Shown here piece after piece: positions 47,071-56,404 of a DNA stretch of 64,000 nucleotides. A program made the translations under genes and the position numbers. Position 1 is the stretch's first letter, and each line of letters begins with the position of its first letter. Source of the stretch: Pseudozyma flocculosa PF-1 (taxonomy: Eukaryota; Basidiomycota; Ustilaginomycetes; Ustilaginales; Ustilaginaceae); the NCBI RefSeq assembly GCF_000417875.1, contig NW_006920879.1, positions 374,130-438,129 on the forward strand, in the 5' to 3' direction. The notes beneath the pieces were generated by a model. The model saw only the letters and a list, made by a program, of their open reading frames with translations, had not been told where the DNA came from and did not search any database.

Positions 47071-48996
47071 CTAGAGCGAGAGCTTCGAGGCAATGTCATT
47101 CGCTATGCGAGAGAGGAGACCGCCCGACGTGGCGCCCGTGGCGGCGGCGGCGGCGGCGTCCTCCTTGATCATGTGCGCCGCCTTTTCGCCCACAGCGTAG
47201 ACGGCCGAGACGATGTGCGACGACACGTGGAGCGGGATGATGCTGGCGTCGGCGACGCGCACATTGGCGGTACCGTGGACGCGGAGGCGCTCGTCGACGA
47301 CGCCGCCCTTTGCGCGCGGCATCATGCTGCAGCTTCCGATGTGGTGGTACTCGGTCACCGCCTGGTCCTTTGTGAACTCGCGGAAGTCGTCCTCGGTCTT
47401 GTACTTCTCCGGGTCCGGGTCTTGGCGCCCGACGGTGATGTCCTTGAGCGAGGGGGCCTCGGCCATGGTGCTGCTGTAGCGCACCGCCTTGGACAGGATC
47501 TCGAGGTCGGCGTCGACGGAAAAGTACCTCGGGTCGATGCGCGGCGCCGCCGTGGGGTCGCTCGACGTGATGTGGATGTTGCCGCGCGAGAAGGGCTGCT
47601 GGAGCGCCGAGAGGATGCTGTAGTACTCCTGGCCGTCCTGGGGCGGCGAGGCGGTGGCAAAGAAGCCCGGGGCGAAGATGTACTCCATGAACGGGCACTC
47701 TTCGTCGTCGAGGCGCGCCAGCTGCATCTTGATGCCCTCCTGGACGCCCTTCGAGTACTTGGACCAGTCGACGCGGTTGACGCCGTCCTTGATCGCCTGG
47801 ATCTCTTCAGCGCTCATAAACTGCTTGAGCGGCACGTAGGCGAAGCCCGAAAAGGCGCTAGCGATGATGCCGCGGTCCTCGCCGTCGCCGTGGTACGTCT
47901 CCATGGCGGCCTTGGCAAAGTCGTCGTTCCTCATCTTGTCCCAAGTGATGTGGCCCGGGGCCAGCTTGAACGACGCCGTGCAGTAGAGGTGCTCCTGGAC
48001 GTTTTCGCCGACGTCGAGCTCGAGGAGCTGCTCGACGCCCGCCGCCTTGAGCACCTCGGCGCGGCCGACGCCCGAGAGCTCGAGAAGCTGCGGGCTCTTG
48101 ACGGTGCCGGCGCTCAGCACCACCTCGCGCCTGGCCTTGACAAAGTGGCTCTTGCCGTCGACGGTGAAGTGGACGCCGGTAGCCACCAGGTCGCCGGAAG
48201 CGCCGTCCTTGGGCTTCTCGAACTCGAGCCTGGAGGCGTTGGCGCCGGTAATGACCTTGAGATTCTTGCGGTCCTTGTTGGGCGCAAAGTAGGCGTTGGC
48301 GGCGTAGGAGCGGACGTGCTTCTTGGCGTCGACGGTGGCGGGCGACGCCCAGAGGCCCGTGTTCTTGCCGCTTAGGCCGTCGACGGCGTTGTTGAGGCCG
48401 AGGCTCTTGAGGGCGTCGAACCACGGGCGCTGCGCCTCGGTGTACCACGCGCTGAACGACGTCTGGATGGGCCCGTCGGTGCCGTGGACCTTTTCGTCGC
48501 AGGTGGCCAGGTTGGCCTTCTGCAGCTCCGACGAGGGGGGCTGGAAGGTGTCGCTCTTGCGGCAGAAGCCGGCAAAGTCGTCCCAGCCCCATCCCGGGTT
48601 GCCCAGGCGGCCGATGTCGTCGTACTCGCCCGAGTAGCCGCGCTGCCAGACGAGAAAGTTGAGCGCGCTGCTGCCGCCCAGCACCTTGCCTCGGGGCCAG
48701 ATGTAGCTACGGCCGTTGGAGTGCTCCTGGGGCTCGGTCTGGAGGCACCAGTCGTAGTCCGGGTTCATGAGCGTCTGGCCGATCATGATGGGCAGGTTGA
48801 TCTTGGGGTCCTCGGGGCGCCACAGGCCGGCCTCGATGACGCCGACCGTGACCGAGGGATCCTCGCTGAGCCTCGCCGCGACCGTGAGGCCGGCGGTGCC
48901 GCCGCCGACGATGACATAGTCGAATTCGGTGAAGTCGTCGACGGTGACGCCCGTGTCGGTGAAAGGTGTGGTCTCGGGGGCAGCAGTAGTGGTCAT
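47071..48996 (-). CDS. GMC-family FAD oxidoreductase
   Basis: A single exon encodes 641 residues, a usual length for GMC alcohol or choline dehydrogenases. The FAD dinucleotide fold is DYVIVGGGTAGLTVAARLSE (about 26-45). The first GMC signature is GKVLGGSSALNFLVWQRGYS. The second is GTVKSPQLLELSGVG. The C-terminal catalytic region has EYHHIGSCSM (active-site His) and a second His in PLHVSSHIVSAVYAVGEKAA. There is no signal peptide, so the enzyme should be intracellular, unlike secreted lignin-related GMC oxidases. The C-terminus reads ASKLSL, so a peroxisomal SKL lies two residues short of the end. Substrate cannot be told from sequence; alcohols, choline or sugars are possible. A TATAGAG-like element lies on the minus strand about 175 bases upstream. 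Confidence 0.93.
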   Translation of the reverse strand: MTTTAAPETTPFTDTGVTVDDFTEFDYVIVGGGTAGLTVAARLSEDPSVTVGVIEAGLWRPEDPKINLPIMIGQTLMNPDYDWCLQTEPQEHSNGRSYIWPRGKVLGGSSALNFLVWQRGYSGEYDDIGRLGNPGWGWDDFAGFCRKSDTFQPPSSELQKANLATCDEKVHGTDGPIQTSFSAWYTEAQRPWFDALKSLGLNNAVDGLSGKNTGLWASPATVDAKKHVRSYAANAYFAPNKDRKNLKVITGANASRLEFEKPKDGASGDLVATGVHFTVDGKSHFVKARREVVLSAGTVKSPQLLELSGVGRAEVLKAAGVEQLLELDVGENVQEHLYCTASFKLAPGHITWDKMRNDDFAKAAMETYHGDGEDRGIIASAFSGFAYVPLKQFMSAEEIQAIKDGVNRVDWSKYSKGVQEGIKMQLARLDDEECPFMEYIFAPGFFATASPPQDGQEYYSILSALQQPFSRGNIHITSSDPTAAPRIDPRYFSVDADLEILSKAVRYSSTMAEAPSLKDITVGRQDPDPEKYKTEDDFREFTKDQAVTEYHHIGSCSMMPRAKGGVVDERLRVHGTANVRVADASIIPLHVSSHIVSAVYAVGEKAAHMIKEDAAAAAATGATSGGLLSRIANDIASKLSL

Positions 48997-49930
48997 CGCG
49001 TTTCAGCTGGGCGTCCGGAGGTCAATGCGAGTTTGCAAGAAGGAGCGGGAGCGGGAGCGGGAGCTGGCCAGGCTGTGGTCAAGATGGTGTGGGCTAGGTC
49101 GGGAGCGGAGACGTCTCGGAGTGCGCAGATGGGCAGAAACAAGCAGAGAGCGACGGCGAAGGTGGCTCTATAAAGGCCCGGCCCGCCGGCGGAAGCATGG
49201 CAAATGAAGGTAGGGCGCGGTCCCCTGCTGGGCCCTAGCCTAGCCTAGCCTCTGACTGCCGGCCTGCCTGCTCAGCTCTCGACCCAACTCAAGCTCAAGC
49301 TCCGGCCACTGGGAAGAAGCAAGCTAGTTCGCCACCAGCCAGAAGAGAGGGCGGTGCGGGGGATCCGTGCGCGCGGGCGAGCTCCCCGCTGACCCGCCTG
49401 CGTCCCGCGTCCATCTGCGCGGGGCCAACAGCCGAAGCAGACCAGCACGCACGCACCCACGCACGCACGCACCCACGCACGCACCCACAAGCAAGACGCC
49501 GAGTCGCGTGCGTGTGCGTGCCGGCACCTCAGGCTCGATCGGATCCCTCCTACTTCTACACCATCTACCAATCTGTAGGTTTCGACGGGGAAGAAGGGAA
49601 GCATTCGCTCTTCGATGGAGCATACTCGCAGCTGCTTTCAGGTGGTAAGTTCCGGTGCCTAGCTGCGACATGTCACGCCAGCCTGAAAGCAGGCAGGCAG
49701 AGGCCGGACGAGCTCTAGATACCTGCTGGCTGGCTTCCCAGACCAAGTCAGAGCCGAGGCGCCTCGCGTAATGCGCCGGCCGAAGGATACAGTAGAGCCT
49801 CACCAGCGCATAAGCCTGCGCTCGGTCCCTTGCTTGCGCCAACACCATGCCTTCATCGATCGTATATACGGCATGTACACATCACCAACTTGCTCGCTGG
49901 CTGCCTGTGAGCGCAAGCAGGTCAAGCGCA
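48997..49930. promoter_or_regulatory. Region upstream of the GMC gene
   Basis: This 934-base region lies between the GMC start and the stop of the amidohydrolase gene, both on the minus strand. It contains CCTAGCCTAGCC units (49233-49252), an ACGCACGCACCC array and CAGGCAGGC near 49690. No coding exon is visible. Confidence 0.55.
49445..49489. repeat. ACGC/ACCC microsatellite
   Basis: ACGC units alternate with ACCC in a regular pattern over 45 bases, about 450-490 bases upstream of the GMC start codon. Confidence 0.88.
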
Positions 49931-50027
49931 CTACGCGGTCCTGCGCGCATCGTACACCAGCGCTGCGTCCATGAGGACCTGGGCTCCGATGGCACTGCAG
50001 AGCGCGTGGGAAGGCCCGAGACGTCGG

Positions 50028-50070
<43 letters not shown>

Positions 50071-51811
50071 CAGATCGGTACCGCAACGACCTCGTCAGAA
50101 GGGGTTCCAACACCCTCGGACGCGCGACAGCCTGGGCAACAAGACGCAACCACTCACCAGTCTTCGGGCGAAGAGTACTCGAGCGGGTTGTGAGAGACAC
50201 CATCGCGGCTGGTGATGAAGACCATCGAGGATGGACATCTCTTGCTCGTGGCGCACCTGAGCGGAGGGGGCGTTCCGATGCATGATGGGAGGCAAGGGCG
50301 TTCCGTGTGAGCGGACCGCGCTTCGCCGAACGGCTCGCACCACACAGGCACACTACTAGGTAGCTGCTGCACGACTCACGTGTCGTGACCAGCACCGCTG
50401 AAGACGTCGATGCCCGACTCGGCGCCGTAGTTGGCCTCGACCGCCTCTCGGACGCTGCTGATGCAGTCCGGATGAAACTCGACCGCAGGGCTGTGGAAGG
50501 TCTCGAGCCACTCGAGGCGGCAGCCTCGCTCGCTCCCCGTCCCGGCCACCGCACGCGAACGGGCCTCGATGGCTGACGTCAGTGCAGCGAGCCTTTCAGT
50601 CGAAGGGTGGCGGATGTCGAGCGTGAAGAAGACGTGGCCGGGACATGTATTGACGCTGCCGGGTGAGAGCCGCAGGATGCCCTGGACAGTGGCGACGAGC
50701 AGGGAGACTTCAGCAACCGCGGCGTCTGCGCGGCCTCTCAGCACCTAGATGAGGTGCGGAACGTCGCTGCTGTGCACTCACCGTGCTTGCAAGACCGCCG
50801 TGCTCCTTGGCGATCCGGTTGCTCTCGACAATGATGCGCGACGCACAGAGCATCGCATCCGAGCGCGTCTCAAAGGGCGTCGATCCCGTGTGGCAGTCTC
50901 GTCCGTGGACGTTGACGTCGATCCACCGATACGCCTGGCCGCCCTGGACGATGCCGACCTTCTTGCCGGTCGACTCGAGGATCGGACCTTGTTCGATGTG
51001 CAGCTCAAAGTGGGCGGCGAGCGGATTGGACTCGTAGCTCGCCTCGACGTCTCCCAGAAAGCCACCCCGCTCCAGCTCGTCCCGCATCGTTATCGACGCG
51101 TCCTTGACATCCTGCAACGCCCACGCCTTGTCGAGGGCAAGGTCGCCGTTCCACACCGACGAGCCCGTGATGGATTTAGGGAAGCGCGCGCCCTCCTCGC
51201 TGCGGGAAGGTGGCATTGCGGGGACGTCGAGCCGAGCAGCACGGGCAAGGTCAGCATCCGTCACGAATGCTCGCGGTCCGCTGGCGCAAACGAGCTCACT
51301 TGGTCCAGTTCACAAGGCAGAGCGGGTACTCGGTCTGGAGCTTGTTTTCGTGGATCGTACGAAAGGCCTCGAGCGCCGCGTGGATGCCGAGGATGCCGTC
51401 GTATCGCCCGCCCGTCGGCTGGGTATCGAGGTGGGATCCGACGGCCGTCGCGTGGCCCTGATGCTTGCCAGGGCGGAACATGAACATGTTGCCCATCTTG
51501 TCGACCTTTGTGGTGCATCCGAGGCTCTCTGCCTCCTTGGCCAGCCACCGCCTGGCTTTGAAGTCGTTGTCATCGAGCGTGAGCCTGCTCATTCCCGTCT
51601 CCGTGGGGCCCGATCCGTAAGGATGCGCGGCTCCCCACTTGCAAGTCTCGTGCAGGCTGTCCATCATCCTCGCTGCGTTGATCTTGAGGCTGCCGGCGGT
51701 GTACGATCGCGTCGAGCCCAGGGCCCGCGCTCCATGTCCGGGTCCTCGAGGCTGCACGAGCGTCTTGATCAGCAGGGAGGCCCGCGACTGAGAGTGCGAC
51801 AGCGCCAACAT
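49931..51811 (-). CDS. M20-family metal-dependent amidohydrolase (N-carbamoyl amino acid hydrolase/beta-ureidopropionase type)
   Basis: Five exons (51811-51300, 51199-50782, 50681-50380, 50256-50158, 49994-49931) join in frame to 464 residues. Di-metal ligand motifs are GSHLDTQPTGGRYDGILG, NEEGARFPKS at the exon 1/2 junction, HFELHIEQGPIL and, at the exon 3/4 junction, SGAGHDT. Other family hallmarks are HGRDCHTGSTPFETRSDA, LRLSPGSVNTCPGHVFFTLD and SRDGVSHNPLEYSSPED. The last 64-nt exon supplies IGAQVLMDAALVYDAR. The family includes beta-alanine synthase (Pyd3), L-N-carbamoylase and allantoate amidohydrolase; which substrate applies here is not decidable. The start at 51811 gives a basic, acid-poor leader (MLALSHSQSRASLLIKTLVQ) that may be a mitochondrial presequence; a later Met in MMDSLHETCKWG is an alternative. 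Intron 4 carries a (GGCA)11 tract. Confidence 0.9.
50026..50070. repeat. (GGCA)11 microsatellite inside an intron
   Basis: A perfect GGCA tetranucleotide tract of 45 bases lies within intron 4 (50157-49995) of the amidohydrolase gene, between its branch region and donor. Confidence 0.93.
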
Positions 51812-52214
51812 CTTGAGCTGAGCCGTTGCTTGGTTCGATAGAAGGCGACTGAAGGGCCAAGGCGGAGAGCGATGGTGGAAGTCGAGCAAGAGCAGCGGTC
51901 GGTCGGTCAAGAGCTGAGGCCAAAACGCCCAAGCAACAGCTTTTCCCCGCACTCGAATGGTCTCTGTGCCGGCCAGGGCGCCGCTCAAATGGCCGAGGCA
52001 GGGTCAGCATGCGCGGCTCCGACAAGGCACAGCCCCCCTCCACACACACAGACAGGAGCTTTGACGTCTGCGCGCAGCCGCTCTGCTCTTTGGCTCCAAG
52101 TTTCCATCTGCCCTCATCCACTTCGCTGCCTGCCCTCTACTTGCTCACAACCTCAAGCCCACCATCGCCTAGCTCACCCGTACCACCCACCAGTAATATC
52201 AGAGTCTAGCCATC
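51812..52214. promoter_or_regulatory. Divergent promoter between amidohydrolase and PMP3
   Basis: Only 403 bases separate the two divergent start codons, the shortest divergent spacing in the window. It is pyrimidine-rich on the plus strand near PMP3. No TATA box is evident. Confidence 0.6.
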
Positions 52215-52887
52215 ATGGTCGAGGCATCCGACATCATCCTGATCCTCTGTGCGTAGCGCGCCGATGCCGGCCTTCCCGAGCGGCGAATGCTGCCATCCAT
52301 CCGCTGCGGACTGACGCCTTGTTTCCTCTGTCGGCCGCATCTGCATCGCATCGAACAGTGGCGATCTTCTTCCCGCCGGCGGCCGTCGCCTTTCTGACCG
52401 GTTGCTCGTGCGACTTGATCATCAATATCCTCCTCACCATCCTGGGGTGAGTCCAGGCCCTGCTACGGAGACTGCCTTGGCATCCCATGATTCCCTGCTG
52501 CACGCGGAGGACACTACTGACGCTCATACATCTGGCGATTCTTGACCCTTCGCCGCCATTCCACCTACATAGTGTGCTGCCGGGAACGATCCATGCCTGT
52601 GAGTCTGTGCCTCCGCTGCGAACGGCGTGCCGTTGCGACCGCTTCGACTTTGGCACCGAGACCCGCGCTGAACATCCTTCTGCTACCCTCGCATTTCTTC
52701 CCTTCCCTCTCCCGCCACAGTCTGGCTCATCTTCAAGAAGATGCGGGCCGAAGAGCGCTACGGACAGGGTGGCATCAAGTACACGGGCAACGGCGAGTGG
52801 GTGCCCACTGACCACGTTCAGCAGGGCCCTTACTACCCCCACGGCGGCCCTCCTCCCCCGCAGTACGGCGCCACAAACAACTACTAG
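52215..52887 (+). CDS. PMP3: Plasma membrane proteolipid Pmp3 family
   Basis: Four exons (52215-52248, 52359-52446, 52573-52598, 52721-52887) assemble in frame to 104 residues. The 26-nt third exon supplies VLPGTIHA, the loop joining the two membrane spans. Span 1 is about IILILLAIFFPPAAVAFLTG, then CSCDLIINILLTILG, and span 2 is PGTIHAFWLIF. The hydrophilic tail contains EERYGQGGIKYTGNG and ends in Pro/Tyr-rich sequence. This matches the UPF0057/Pmp3 family (relatives of yeast Pmp3 and Sna proteins), small hydrophobic proteins that affect membrane potential and cation sensitivity. The tail is longer than in yeast Pmp3 (55 residues) and recalls the Sna-type members. Confidence 0.93.
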
Positions 52888-53632
52888 GCTGATGCAATCC
52901 CGCCGAAGGATTCTTTCGCAAAGCCTCGGCAGCACGCTGCCAGGTCGCACGCCGGACGATTGCCCGTTGCTGCCCATCGCGACGAGCGACGCCACCCGTT
53001 ACCCACCAGCGTCCTTGTGCAGCGTGACTTTCTCAGCTCGTCGTTGCGCTCCGCTCCGCTCCGTCCCGTGCCCTAGTCTCGGCCTCTGTCTCAGCCCGCC
53101 CTTCCTCGGTGAACTCAGAATGCGAATAGTAGTGACTGTTATACCTTGCATCCACGGGTCATTCGAAGCCTGTTTGGGAGCTCAGCCATCCATCGAGAGA
53201 TGTCTTTGAGACGCGGCTCCAGCCGGCCGATAGCCAGAGGATGGGACCCCGCGCATGCGCCTGCGCCTGCGCCTGCGCCTGCGCCTGCACTTTCAGGCTG
53301 GATTTTTCCCTCGGGTCGAGGATGGCTTAAGCGCAGGCCCGGGGGCCTGGCCCTCTGCTGCCGATGGGGGCACCTTTCTTCCTGCTCTCGTCATCGATTG
53401 ACCCCCCGCCACTCACTCCATTCGCTCTCTCTCGCACGCCTTCCGCAAAGGCGGCAAACACTCCTTCAAGCAAAACCCTCACTCACACACCGCCGTTCGC
53501 TGCATTGAAAGGCGGGGAATCCGCATCGTTCTGTTGACCTAGACAAAGGCTTAAAGCGTCGGCCTCCCACCGACGAAACGCTAGCGGTCCCACGGTGACA
53601 ACGGCGAGGCGTCCCACTCGTCTCCGTCCGCC
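52888..53632. promoter_or_regulatory. Region between PMP3 and PSD1
   Basis: This 745-base region holds the PMP3 3' flank and the PSD1 promoter. A (GCGCCT)5 hexamer repeat occurs 350-375 bases upstream of the PSD1 ATG. No gene is seen. Confidence 0.55.
53257..53286. repeat. (GCGCCT)5 hexamer repeat
   Basis: Five exact GCGCCT units occur in the region upstream of PSD1. Confidence 0.92.
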
Positions 53633-55719
53633 ATGTCGTTCAACGGTCGAGCGACGGGGGCCCTGTCCCGCTCACTGCAGGCCAGGAGCGCCCTCCGGGG
53701 TGTCGTGGCGCTCGAGGGTACTCTTGTGCTCCTCTCAACTCGTCCAGGAGCATACTTCGCGCAGACGCGCAGCATCGCATCGCGCGCCTTGGATCCGAGC
53801 GCAAGGCCGACAGCTACCGTGCCAACCGGGCATTCGCCCCGATCTCAACGCCGCACCTACTCCCGCGACCCTCTCCAGGCCGAGCATGAGGCCAACACGG
53901 TGAGGGGCAACCGGGCCGCCCGCGAAAGGCTGGCCAGAGAGACTGCCGAGCGGGCTCAGAAGGAACAGGGTTCCGATAGCAACGGCAGCGGCAGCGGCGG
54001 CGCTGGCGCTGGCGCTGGCGGCGACGGGAGACGTCGACCCCTCGGGAGTCGCCTCTCGACTGCGTGGAAGTCGACGCCAACCAAGTGGTACCCGATCCCG
54101 GTGCTCCTCGGAGCCGTCGTGCTCATCGGCGTCCAGGCTCGCAAGGACTACGTGGCGGAGCAGGAGGGTCGCGGCGTCGGCCACAAGATTGTCGACGAGA
54201 ACGGCCAGGTGGTGCGCATGTCCGGTCCCTGGACCGTCTACGTGATCGGCGCGCTGCCCCTCAACGCCATCAGCCGAGCCTGGGGCTGGGCCAACAACCT
54301 CACCCTGCCCGTGTGGTTCCGGCCATTTGGCTTCCGGCTCTACGCTCGCATCTTTGGCTGCAACCTCGACGAGATGAAAGACCCGGACCTCACCCACTAC
54401 GCGAGCCTTGGCGAGTTCTTCTACCGAGAGCTCAAGGAAGGCGCCCGCAAGATTGACGATTCGATCCTGGTGAGTGCCCTTTACTCTCGCCCCTTGTCCA
54501 GCTCTTCTTCAAGGGGCCCGGTCTTTCTCGCCACGGCGATATCTGTGCAGCGGTACTGACACCTCTCGTCGCGCTGTCCGCCCCACAGGTCTCGCCCGCA
54601 GACGGAACCGTGCTTCACTTTGGCGAGATCAGCGGCCGGCGGGTCGAGCAGGTCAAGGGCATCACCTACTCGCTCGACGCCCTGCTCGGCTCGACGTCGG
54701 AGCCTCAGACGACGGAGGAGGTGGTTCGCGCCGCCAAGCACGAGAAGATCGACGAGCGCGAGTTTGCCAACGTCAACGGCATCCAGTACAGCCTCGACAA
54801 GCTGCTCGGCGACGAAAAGGACAAGCCGGCCGAGCCCGAGAAGCCGCGCAAGAAGAGCATCTTCCGGTTCATCACGCCGTCCTACTGGAGAAAGTCCGTG
54901 GACAAGTCGAAGCAGACCTCCAACGTCACCGGCGTGCCGGCGCCTGTCGCCAGGGAGGAGGGCGAGGAGGCGCCCGAGGAGCGCACCGACCCCGCATCGC
55001 AGAGGGAGGAAAAGAAGCAGGTCGACGAGGCGGGCATGCCGACGCCGGATACGCCCGAGGTGCTCGGGCGGTACGCCAACGTCGCCTACGAGATGGGCTC
55101 GAGCGCGCTGCCGCCGCTGCTGCAGCCGCACTCGCCCGGCCGCGAGGGCGTCCGCGAGGGCCACAAGCTCTTCTTCTGCGTCATCTACCTGGCGCCGGGC
55201 GACTACCATCGCTTCCACAGCCCGACCAACTGGGTGGCCGAGCGACGCCGCCACTTCCGCGGCGAGCTCTACTCGGTCTCGCCCTACATGGCCAACCGGC
55301 TTTCGAACCTGTTTGTGCTCAACGAGCGCGTGGCCCTGCTCGGGCGATGGCGCCACGGCTTCTTTGGCATGGTGCCGGTGGGTGCCACCAACGTGGGCTC
55401 GATCCGCATCAACTTTGACAAGGCGCTGCGCACCAACGTCCGCAAGCAGCGCTCGCTGGCGGGCACGTACTCGGAGGCGTCGTATGGCGCGGCGAGCATG
55501 CTGCTCGGAGGGCAGCCGCTCGGCGCCGGCGACGAGATGGGCGGCTTCCTGCTCGGCAGCACCATTGTGCTCGTGTTTGAGGCGCCCAACGAGTTCAAGT
55601 TTGACCTCGAGGCGGGCCAGAAGGTCAAGGTGGGCCAGCGGCTCGGCGATCTTGACGATCAGCAGCAGCAGACCGGGCCGCAGGAGGAGTCTGACAGGCC
55701 GAAGGGACGCCACGTTTGA
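53633..55719 (+). CDS. PSD1: Mitochondrial phosphatidylserine decarboxylase (Psd1)
   Basis: Two exons (53633-54469 and 54589-55719) join in frame to 655 residues. The N-terminus is basic and acid-poor, consistent with a mitochondrial presequence. A membrane span ([15 protein letters not shown], about 153-170) would anchor it in the inner membrane. The catalytic part has [40 protein letters not shown] and the self-cleavage site [16 protein letters not shown], in which LGST is cut to give the pyruvoyl-bearing alpha subunit. The enzyme converts phosphatidylserine to phosphatidylethanolamine. The stretch around [13 protein letters not shown] is repeated 40 residues later as [13 protein letters not shown], followed by an acidic, Lys-rich insertion before the conserved part resumes at [15 protein letters not shown]. 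Confidence 0.95.
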
Positions 55720-55986
55720 GACGGTCTTTCGCAGCCGGCCGGCCAGCCAGGATACCGAAACATGAAATCAAATGTGGAAATCAGGAGAAGCCATACGAGA
55801 GCAGTCCCGGTTCGCATGGTGTGCGGGCATGGAGGAAGAGATGGGAGGCGTCGCTGATGGCATGCCAAGCTCGACGCAGAAGAAGGTCGAGAAGAAGCTT
55901 GCAGGTGCAGCCAGCCGGCCGCGCCGGGCAGGCGCACGGTGCACCCAAGGCCAAAAAGGCGTCACCGCCCGAAGAAAAATCGGGCC

Positions 55987-56018
<32 letters not shown>

Positions 56019-56404
56019 CGAGAGACAGAGCAGCAGCCAGCTGGGCGCTCTGGCCAGCTAGTTCTCTCAGCGGGGGAAGGTGAAAGGAAGGGGGCGTGGG
56101 CCAGCCAGCCAGCCCAGCCAGCCACGGCCAGCCAGCCAGAAAAGTGTTGGTGTCTTGCCGCCTCCTGTGCTGCTCCTTTCGGCCCGCCAACCAACGACCG
56201 TGCATGCCACCACGACCGAGATCGCGCCCCGCAACACCTTCCCTGTGTTAGAAGCCGACGAGACACCGATCCGACGCAGACCATCTCCTTCCAGCCATCT
56301 CGATCGGATCCGGCCCTCGCCATACCCCATACCCCCGACATCGATCCCACGGTCCGAACAACAAAGACGCCCTAAAAGAGGACCGAGACGCAGCGTCCAT
56401 CACC
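55720..56404. promoter_or_regulatory. Region between PSD1 and the Upa1-like gene
   Basis: This 685-base region carries a CAGG tetranucleotide array and a CCAGCCAGCCAGCCCAGCC stretch (about 56099-56140), 265-420 bases upstream of the next ATG. No gene is seen. Confidence 0.55.
55987..56019. repeat. (CAGG)8 microsatellite
   Basis: Eight consecutive CAGG units lie about 385-420 bases upstream of the Upa1-like start codon. Confidence 0.92.

Noticed and set aside
47173..48375. 400-residue plus-strand frame opposite the GMC gene
   Set aside because: The minus strand has all GMC signatures. The plus frame is Val/Ala/Arg/Leu-rich shadow sequence.
54481..55713. 410-residue minus-strand frame opposite PSD1
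   Set aside because: The plus strand carries PADG, HSPTNW and LGST motifs, so the opposite frame is a shadow.
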